Shown in pieces: positions 6,678 through 12,041 of a DNA stretch of 12,041 nucleotides. The notes beneath the pieces are model-generated. The model was given only the letters and a program-made list of their open reading frames with translations. It made no database searches and was not told where the DNA came from. The stretch's first letter is position 1, and every line of letters starts with the position of its first letter. A program made the position numbers and the translations under genes. The stretch is taken from positions 1-12,041 of the forward strand of contig JADQBU010000443.1 in the NCBI GenBank assembly GCA_016278435.1, written 5' to 3'. This DNA comes from Halanaerobiales bacterium. GTDB taxonomy: Bacteria > Bacillota > Halanaerobiia > Halanaerobiales > JADQBU01.

Positions 6678-8051
6678 ATGAAGTTTTTTCAATGGCCCAG
6701 AAAAATATCCTGGAAACTGACAATGGTCTATACAGTCATTTTCATTATTGTTATTATCGTCCTCAATGGAGGGGTATATTTCTTTCTCAGTAATTTTGTA
6801 GAAGATAATGCCAGGGATGGCATTGATAATACACTACAGTTCGTACTGCCCAAATTAAGCAGTATTGAAGGTGGACTGGATCCGGATGATGCTGAGTTTT
6901 TGCAGGATATAAGCCGGACTGAAGGAAACATTTATTTTCGGGTACTGGATTATAAGCAGGATGTTGTAGCCCAGTCCAGTGTGCTGCAGGGAATGGATAT
7001 CCCTATTATGCAGGGATATGGGTATTTAAACAAGGGTGACAGAAGATTTATTACCAAGAGTGTAGTTATATCAAATTTCGGTTTTTTAATTGGATATTTT
7101 CAGATTGCACGGGAAGTAACGCTGGAATATCGTTTTCTGGGCAAACTTCTGACACTGCTGATTATTACGGGATTAATCGGGATGTTTGCTGCAATCATAG
7201 CGGGTTATACTGTAACCAGAAAGACACTGAAACCGGTTAAACAGATGACAGATACTGCCCGGAGTATCAGTATCTCTGACCTGGGTCAGAGGCTAAAAAT
7301 AGAGGGACCAGAGGATGAACTGACAAATTTAGGACAGACTTTTAATTCAATGCTGGACAGACTGGAAAAATCTTTTAAAAGACAACAGCAGTTTGTTTCA
7401 GATGCCTCACATGAATTAAGAACCCCTATCTCTGTCATACAGGGTTATATAAATCTACTGGACCGCTGGGGTAAAAACGAAGAGGATATTAGAGATGAGG
7501 CAATTGTTACGATTAAGACAGAAGTGCAGAATATGAAATCTCTTGTCGAGAGACTACTTTTTCTAGCCCGGGGTGAGAGTGATAACCTGGATATTAAGAA
7601 GGTCAAATTCCGGGTTGATGACCTGGTACAGGAAATGATAAGGGAGACATCTGTTCTGGCCCGGGATTGTGTAAAAATTAAGAACAGAGTGCTGGACCAG
7701 GTTAAGTTTTATGGTGACCGGAAGATGATCAAACAGATGTTGAGGATATTTGTGGATAATAGTTTAAAATATACACCTGAGGGTGGGGAAATCAGTATTG
7801 ATGTCCAGGACCTGGGAGACGAATTTTCTTTAAGTGTCTGTGATACAGGTAGAGGTATTCCGGAAGAAGATCTGCCCCATATATTTAAACGATTCTACCG
7901 GGTAGACAAGTCCCGTTCCGAGAAAAACGGTGGAACAGGACTGGGGCTGGCTATTGCCAGATGGATTATAGATATACATGAGGGAAGTGTAGATGTTGAA
8001 AGTTCTCTGGGTGAAGGTACAAAGATTGAAATAGTTTTTCCAAAGAAATAA
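6678..8051 (+). CDS. sensor histidine kinase (PhoR/ResE/BaeS-like)
   Basis: This 457-residue inner-membrane kinase is the partner of the regulator just upstream. Layout: TM1 (about 14-37), extracytoplasmic sensor domain (about 38-153), TM2 (about 155-178), HAMP (about 179-232), HisKA with phosphoacceptor H245 in SDASHELRTP, then HATPase with N-box N361 (VDNSLKY), G1 DTGRGIP (389-395), F-box FKRFYRVD and G2 GGTGLGL (418-424). No PAS domain is visible between HAMP and HisKA, unlike B. subtilis PhoR. The 115-residue outer domain matches nothing I recognise, so the signal is unknown. ATG at 6678 follows GGGAGG (6665-6670) overlapping the end of the regulator gene, so translation is coupled. Confidence 0.94.
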   Translation: MKFFQWPRKISWKLTMVYTVIFIIVIIVLNGGVYFFLSNFVEDNARDGIDNTLQFVLPKLSSIEGGLDPDDAEFLQDISRTEGNIYFRVLDYKQDVVAQSSVLQGMDIPIMQGYGYLNKGDRRFITKSVVISNFGFLIGYFQIAREVTLEYRFLGKLLTLLIITGLIGMFAAIIAGYTVTRKTLKPVKQMTDTARSISISDLGQRLKIEGPEDELTNLGQTFNSMLDRLEKSFKRQQQFVSDASHELRTPISVIQGYINLLDRWGKNEEDIRDEAIVTIKTEVQNMKSLVERLLFLARGESDNLDIKKVKFRVDDLVQEMIRETSVLARDCVKIKNRVLDQVKFYGDRKMIKQMLRIFVDNSLKYTPEGGEISIDVQDLGDEFSLSVCDTGRGIPEEDLPHIFKRFYRVDKSRSEKNGGTGLGLAIARWIIDIHEGSVDVESSLGEGTKIEIVFPKK

Positions 8052-8082
8052 TTATAATCTTTCTTAATAAATTCGACAGTTG

Positions 8083-8097
8083 CCAGGATCTTCCTGG
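8083..8097 (+). promoter_or_regulatory. short hairpin upstream of polA
   Basis: CCAGGA (8083-8088) and TCCTGG (8092-8097) form a 6-bp stem with a 3-base loop, between the kinase stop codon and the polA ribosome binding site. No T-run follows, so it is not a standard terminator. It could mark an RNA processing or stabilising site. A TATAAT at 8053-8058 lies just upstream but lacks a well-spaced -35, so a separate polA promoter is not established. Confidence 0.45.
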
Positions 8098-8134
8098 TTA
8101 CTGGATGATTAAAGCAGAAAAGGAGCTGATAGGT

Positions 8135-10759
8135 TTGAAGGAGAGGATCTTTCTTCTTGATGGTCATAGTTTAGCCCACCGGGCTTTTTATGCTTTACCC
8201 CTGTTGACCAATTCCAGCGGTGAGTATACAAATTCGGTTTTCGGTTTTGCCCGGATGCTTTTTAAGCTTATTGATGATGAAAATCCTGAATATTTAGCAG
8301 TTGCTTTTGATAAAAAAGCACCAACTTTTAGGCATAAGGAGTATGAAGAGTACAAATCTACCCGTAAAAAAATGCCGGAAGAACTATCACCACAGATTGA
8401 TTTAATCAAGGAGATGTTGGATCTGCTGGGGATCCCCATCTTTGAGATCGATGGTTATGAAGCAGATGATGTTATTGGTACTCTGGCCCGGGAAGGTGAG
8501 AGTGAAGGTCTGGAAGTAATAATTGTTACAGGCGACCGGGATGCATTGCAACTGGTAACTGATGATATCAAGGTGATGTATACAAAAAAGGGTATTACTG
8601 ATATTGTGGATTATAATCTGGATAAGGTCCGGGAAAAATATGAACTGGAGCCGCAGCAGCTTATCGATAAAAAAGGCCTAATGGGTGACAGTTCTGATAA
8701 TATACCGGGTGTACCGGGGATAGGACCGAAAACAGCTACAATGCTATTGAAGGAATTTTCAACTCTAGAGAATGTTCTGGATAATATAGATAAGGTTTCC
8801 GGTAAGAAAAGAAAGGAAAATCTCCATAAGTATTCTGAACAGGCCCGGATGAGTAAAATGCTGGGGGAAATTATTACCGATGTTCCTCTCGATATTGAAA
8901 TTGACGGCTGTCAGATGAGTGAACCGGATTGCCAGAAAATAATTAAACTCTTTAAACGGCTTGAGTTTTCTAGCTTGATCGATAGATTTCAAAAAGAGGA
9001 AATAGTGGGAGAAGAAGATATTGAACTTAAGGGAGTAACAGAAGAGGATGATATTAAGAACCTGGTTGAGAAGCTTAAGGGGCAAGAAAAAATAGCTTTT
9101 GATTTTATACTGGACAATTATAACCGGCCTGTCAGAGCTGAACTCAAAGGAATTGTTGTATTTGCTGCCGGGCAGGGTCTTTTTTTACTGCCCGGAGAAA
9201 AGTGGGTTATCGAGCTAATTAAAGATATTCTAATAGATAAAAAAATAGGTAAATATATCCTCCATGCCAAGGAAACTATGATTATTCTGAAAGAATATGA
9301 AATTGATATAGCTGGAGAGATTCATGATTCCCTGCTGGCTTATTATCTACTCAATCCCTCCCAGTCCTTACTGACCAGGGAGGAGTTATTAAAACAGGAA
9401 TTAAATATTGAAATTGCAGAGGATGTTAAAGAACCGGAAAGGACAGGTTACCTGGTCTTTAATCTATTTCAGATGAGTGAAGATTTACTGCAGAAACTTA
9501 AAAAAATGAATTTATTTGAGCTTTATCATGATATAGAAGTTCCGCTGATAAATATCCTGGCTGAGATGGAATATAATGGTATAAAACTTGATAAGGGTTA
9601 TCTGGAAAAATTGTCTGATAGATGGCAGAAAAAGATTAAACAGATTGAAGATGAGGTTTATAAACTGGCCGGTGAGGAATTTAACTTAAATTCTCCTAAA
9701 CAGCTGGGAGAAATACTCTTTGAAAAACTGGGTCTGCCTGTTATCAAAAAAACAAAGACCGGTTACTCTACCGGTATTAAAGTTCTGGAAGAACTGGAAG
9801 ATAAGCACGAAATTATTCCACTGGTTATGGAATACAGACAGTGGTCAAAACTGGTTTCTACATATGTTGACGCCCTACCACCACTTATTAATCCCCGGAC
9901 ATCCAGGCTGCATACCAGCTTTAACCAGATGGTAACGGCTACTGGTAGGTTAAGCAGTACTGATCCTAATTTACAGAATATCCCGATCCGTACTTCGGAA
10001 GGAAAGGAAATAAGAAAGGCCTTTATTCCCGAAAATAAAGATTGGACCCTGCTGATGGCAGACTATTCACAGGTTGAATTGAGAGTGCTGGCCGAAATCA
10101 GTGGTGACAGGGAGTTAAAAGAGGCATTTAGAGACGGTGATGATATTCATACGGAGACAGCCAGCAAGATCTTTGATGTCAAAGCTAAAGAGGTAACTGG
10201 CGAAATGAGACGAATGGCCAAGATAGTTAATTTCGGTATAGCCTATGGTATGAGTGCTTATGGCCTATCCCGGGATCTGGGAATTCCCCGAAATGAAGCA
10301 GAAGAATATATCAAGAGATATTTTCAGAGATTTTCTGGAGTTAATAAGTATATGAATGATATCAAGAAAAAAGCTAAAGAGGACGGCTATGTAACTACAA
10401 TTTTTGATAGGCGCCGTTACATACCGGAAATTAAAAGCAGAAACTATCATAGACGCAGTTTTGCTGAGAGAACGGCTATCAATACCCCTATCCAGGGTAG
10501 TGCTGCCGATATTATGAAGATTGCAATGATTGAGGTCTACAGAGAACTTAAGGGGAAAAGTTCAGAGGCCAGGCTGCTGCTTCAGGTCCATGATGAGTTG
10601 GTACTGGAGGTAAAAAAGGAATATTTAGAAGAGGTTGCAGAACTGGTAAAGGATAAAATGGAGAATGCTGTCGAGATTAGTGTACCGCTGATTGTTGACC
10701 TGCAGGCAGGAGATAACTGGAGGGATAAGAAGGATTTAGAGGTGGACATAAATGCCTGA
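8135..10759 (+). CDS. polA: DNA polymerase I
   Basis: This 874-residue enzyme (from TTG 8135) fills repair gaps and removes RNA primers. The 5'-nuclease domain (about 1-285) has LDGHS (D9), EADD (109-112), GDRD (133-136) and GDSSDN (184-189). The middle 3'-5' exonuclease fold (about 310-470) has lost its catalytic acids: the first motif reads DFI instead of DxE, the second HAKET instead of NxxxD, and the third ends in N instead of D. Proofreading is therefore probably absent, as in Bacillus and Thermus Pol I. The polymerase domain is intact: motif A DYSQVELR (D643), motif B with R692, K696, F700 and Y704, and motif C QVHDE (H819, D820). Start: an in-frame ATG at 8105 has no ribosome binding site, whereas AAAAGGAG (8118-8125) is well placed for TTG 8135, and family members start close to the LDGHS motif. 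Confidence 0.96.
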   Translation: MKERIFLLDGHSLAHRAFYALPLLTNSSGEYTNSVFGFARMLFKLIDDENPEYLAVAFDKKAPTFRHKEYEEYKSTRKKMPEELSPQIDLIKEMLDLLGIPIFEIDGYEADDVIGTLAREGESEGLEVIIVTGDRDALQLVTDDIKVMYTKKGITDIVDYNLDKVREKYELEPQQLIDKKGLMGDSSDNIPGVPGIGPKTATMLLKEFSTLENVLDNIDKVSGKKRKENLHKYSEQARMSKMLGEIITDVPLDIEIDGCQMSEPDCQKIIKLFKRLEFSSLIDRFQKEEIVGEEDIELKGVTEEDDIKNLVEKLKGQEKIAFDFILDNYNRPVRAELKGIVVFAAGQGLFLLPGEKWVIELIKDILIDKKIGKYILHAKETMIILKEYEIDIAGEIHDSLLAYYLLNPSQSLLTREELLKQELNIEIAEDVKEPERTGYLVFNLFQMSEDLLQKLKKMNLFELYHDIEVPLINILAEMEYNGIKLDKGYLEKLSDRWQKKIKQIEDEVYKLAGEEFNLNSPKQLGEILFEKLGLPVIKKTKTGYSTGIKVLEELEDKHEIIPLVMEYRQWSKLVSTYVDALPPLINPRTSRLHTSFNQMVTATGRLSSTDPNLQNIPIRTSEGKEIRKAFIPENKDWTLLMADYSQVELRVLAEISGDRELKEAFRDGDDIHTETASKIFDVKAKEVTGEMRRMAKIVNFGIAYGMSAYGLSRDLGIPRNEAEEYIKRYFQRFSGVNKYMNDIKKKAKEDGYVTTIFDRRRYIPEIKSRNYHRRSFAERTAINTPIQGSAADIMKIAMIEVYRELKGKSSEARLLLQVHDELVLEVKKEYLEEVAELVKDKMENAVEISVPLIVDLQAGDNWRDKKDLEVDINA

Positions 10760-11603
10760 ACTACCGGAAGTTACTACTATAGTACGAAATTTAAAAGAAC
10801 AGCTACTAGAACGGATAATAATATCTGTCATTGTCAGGGAAGAAAAACTGGTCGGTTTTCCCGAAGATATATCAACTTTTATTGATGAAGTTTGTGGAAA
10901 AAAAATATTAGATATAAATAGAAGAGGCAAGTATATTTTGATTAAACTGGGAGATGAACTGGGGGAGGACATAGTTGATGGTAAGCTCCTTGTCATTCAT
11001 CTGAGGATGACAGGCAAACTGCTTATTAAAGATGGAACAGAGGAATGTGATAAACACACCCATATTATATTCAGGCTTGATAACGGTCAGGATCTCAGGT
11101 TCAATAATATCAGGAAATTTGGACGGGTTTATTTAATAGATGAAGACCGGCTGGAAGATGCGGGTGGTCTGGCCGAACTGGGACCAGAACCACTGGCAGA
11201 TGACCTGACCCCGGAGGTATTCCGGTCTATGTTGAAGAGGAGAAAGGCCGGGATAAAATCCCTGCTTCTAAATCAGAAATTTATCGCCGGTGTGGGAAAT
11301 ATCTATGCCGATGAAGCCCTCTTCCGTGCCGGTATAAATCCCGGGAAGAAGGCAGATTCTCTATCCGAACAGGAGATGGATAGACTTTATTATGCCCTGA
11401 GGGAGGTCCTTCAGCAGGGTATAAAGTATAATGGAACAACCTTCAGTGATTATGTAAATGCCCTGGGAAAAGCAGGTGATTTCCAGCATAAACTTCTGGT
11501 GTATCAGAAACAGGGAGAAAAATGCCCCAGGTGTGGTCATGAAATCACCAGAGAGAAGATCGGCGGGAGGTCGAGTCACTACTGTCCCCACTGTCAGGAA
11601 TAA
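10752..11603 (+). CDS. mutM: formamidopyrimidine-DNA glycosylase (Fpg/MutM)
   Basis: This 283-residue bifunctional glycosylase and AP lyase removes oxidised purines such as 8-oxoguanine. The start MPELPEV gives catalytic P2 (exposed after methionine removal) and E3. Other marks are K60 in RRGKY (equivalent of E. coli K57), HLRMTGKL (83-90), FNNIRKFGR (117-125), the helix-two-turn-helix GVGNIYADEALF (180-191) and a C-terminal zinc finger with C258, C261, C278, C281 and R273. The protein is slightly longer than the usual ~270 residues through an insertion near 66-78. ATG at 10752 overlaps the end of polA by 8 bases, with AGAGGTGG (10738-10745) inside polA, so translation is coupled. The pairing suits base-excision repair, MutM cutting and Pol I refilling. 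Confidence 0.97.
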   Translation: MPELPEVTTIVRNLKEQLLERIIISVIVREEKLVGFPEDISTFIDEVCGKKILDINRRGKYILIKLGDELGEDIVDGKLLVIHLRMTGKLLIKDGTEECDKHTHIIFRLDNGQDLRFNNIRKFGRVYLIDEDRLEDAGGLAELGPEPLADDLTPEVFRSMLKRRKAGIKSLLLNQKFIAGVGNIYADEALFRAGINPGKKADSLSEQEMDRLYYALREVLQQGIKYNGTTFSDYVNALGKAGDFQHKLLVYQKQGEKCPRCGHEITREKIGGRSSHYCPHCQE

Positions 11604-11606
11604 AAG

Positions 11607-11654
11607 TTCACACTTTGAAGAATCCCTATATTCACATCTTGAGAAATCCCCTCA
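11607..11654 (+). repeat. imperfect 24-bp tandem repeat between mutM and ytaF
   Basis: Two adjacent 24-base units (11607-11630 and 11631-11654) match at 17 positions, and six of the seven differences are transitions. Both begin TTCACA and contain TTGA and AATCCC. The second unit starts with the probable ytaF -35 and ends with the left arm of the ytaF hairpin. It could be a pair of regulator sites or a duplicated promoter segment. It begins 3 bases after the mutM stop codon, and no terminator is seen. Confidence 0.6.
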
Positions 11655-11660
11655 TATAAT
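11631..11660 (+). promoter_or_regulatory. ytaF promoter
   Basis: TTCACA (11631-11636, 5 of 6 to TTGACA), an 18-base spacer and TATAAT (11655-11660) predict a transcription start near 11667. This leaves the ribosome binding site GAGGGGG (11677-11683) about 10 bases from the 5' end. A second TGTTATAAT (11666-11674) is less likely, because a start there would cut into the ribosome binding site. Confidence 0.68.
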
Positions 11661-11685
11661 AATGGTGTTATAATGTGAGGGGGTT
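11645..11685 (+). promoter_or_regulatory. hairpin hiding the ytaF ribosome binding site in read-through RNA
   Basis: AATCCCCTCA (11645-11654) pairs with TGAGGGGGTT (11676-11685): ten pairs including one G-U, extendable inward by about three more. The right arm contains the whole ribosome binding site GAGGGGG (11677-11683). The left arm lies upstream of the predicted start near 11667, so only RNA coming from polA-mutM would form it. No T-run follows, which argues against a terminator. Confidence 0.7.
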
Positions 11686-11690
11686 GGATA

Positions 11691-12041
11691 ATGGATATCT
11701 GGTCGGTATTATTTTTATCCATTGCCATCAGTATTGATAGTTTTATTGTTGGGACTACATATGGAATAAAAAATATTAAGACCGGTTTTGTTTCACTGAT
11801 GATTATTGGGTCAATATCAGCTCTGGCCATCTTTTTAAGTGGAAGTATAGGTTCCGGTCTGGCCGGAAATATAGGTGAATTTTATGCCAGGAAACTGGGC
11901 AGTCTTTTACTGATAGGGATTGGCTGCTGGTATGTTTATTCTGCTTACAGAGAAAAAAAAGAGATTAAGGAGATCGACCGGGAGAAAATATTATTATCTT
12001 TAAAAATTAGACCTCTCGGTATAATTATTAAAATTCTGAAA
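11691..12041 (+). CDS. ytaF: YtaF sporulation membrane protein, MntP-like family (partial, runs off the window)
   Basis: The first 117 codons are visible and remain open to the window end. The protein is hydrophobic, with membrane segments at about 3-22, 33-55 and 68-88. The motif SIAISIDSFIVG (10-21, with membrane aspartate D16) is typical of the MntP/YtaF fold, and a charged loop (KKEIKEIDREK) is followed by LKIRPLGIIIKIL, which matches the segment before the second repeat half in YtaF. In Bacillus ytaF is linked to sporulation and lies after mutM; its biochemical role is not settled. ATG at 11691 follows GAGGGGG (11677-11683) at good distance. By B. subtilis synteny coaE would be expected next, beyond the window. 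Confidence 0.88.
   Translation, partial: MDIWSVLFLSIAISIDSFIVGTTYGIKNIKTGFVSLMIIGSISALAIFLSGSIGSGLAGNIGEFYARKLGSLLLIGIGCWYVYSAYREKKEIKEIDREKILLSLKIRPLGIIIKILK

Noticed and set aside
8105..8107. ATG as the polA start
   Set aside because: No ribosome binding site precedes it and it adds ten residues not typical of the family; TTG 8135 has AAAAGGAG at ideal distance.
9720..9935. 71-codon plus-strand frame inside polA
   Set aside because: Shadow of polA in another frame, with no ribosome binding site or recognisable motif.
11666..11675. Third exact TGTTATAATG, as the main ytaF promoter
   Set aside because: Transcription would start near 11681, inside the ribosome binding site, and no -35 fits; TATAAT at 11655 with TTCACA is better placed. 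It may be incidental to the hairpin.
1..12041. Mobile element, CRISPR, defence or toxin-antitoxin system
   Set aside because: No transposase, integrase, repeat-spacer array, attachment site or toxin/antitoxin-like pair was seen. All genes belong to known housekeeping or transport families.

Overview
The window looks like chromosomal DNA from an anaerobic, low-GC Firmicutes (Bacillota) lineage, most plausibly the diderm, halophilic Halanaerobiales; this is an inference. The support is: (1) the order two-component system, polA, mutM, ytaF matches the phoP-phoR-polA-mutM-ytaF order known from Bacillus subtilis; (2) ytaF is a gene of spore-forming Firmicutes; (3) the solute-binding protein and the HtrA protease both carry cleavable, non-lipoprotein signal peptides, which fits a cell with a true periplasm; (4) ribosome binding sites are strong and purine-rich, with TTG and GTG starts. 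I see no tRNA, rRNA, CRISPR array, transposase or phage gene.

Left part (1-3090): a complete polar amino-acid ABC importer on the plus strand, in the order binding protein, permease, ATPase, permease. A strong hairpin with a poor U-tract separates the binding-protein gene from the rest, and the unit ends at an A/T-flanked terminator that can act in both directions.

Middle (3100-5880): a minus-strand SIMPL (DUF541) gene whose N-terminal membrane anchor appears to be missing, then, head-to-head, an NfsA-like nitroreductase, then an HtrA/DegP-type periplasmic serine protease with its own promoter and terminator.

Right part (5931-12041): an OmpR-family response regulator and sensor histidine kinase (2-nt gap), DNA polymerase I, formamidopyrimidine-DNA glycosylase (8-nt overlap with polA) and the first 117 codons of ytaF, cut by the window end. 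PolA and MutM both serve base-excision repair. The htrA and response-regulator promoters share an identical extended -10 and a nearby CATGTAA element, suggesting that protease and two-component system are controlled together.

The most interesting signal is regulatory rather than a new protein system. At both htrA and ytaF, the gene's ribosome binding site is complementary to a segment lying inside or just upstream of its own promoter. Only RNA reading through from the upstream gene would contain both arms and hide the ribosome binding site; RNA started at the gene's own promoter would leave it free. Both genes follow a gene with no recognisable terminator. The response-regulator gene, which follows a clear terminator, has no such element.
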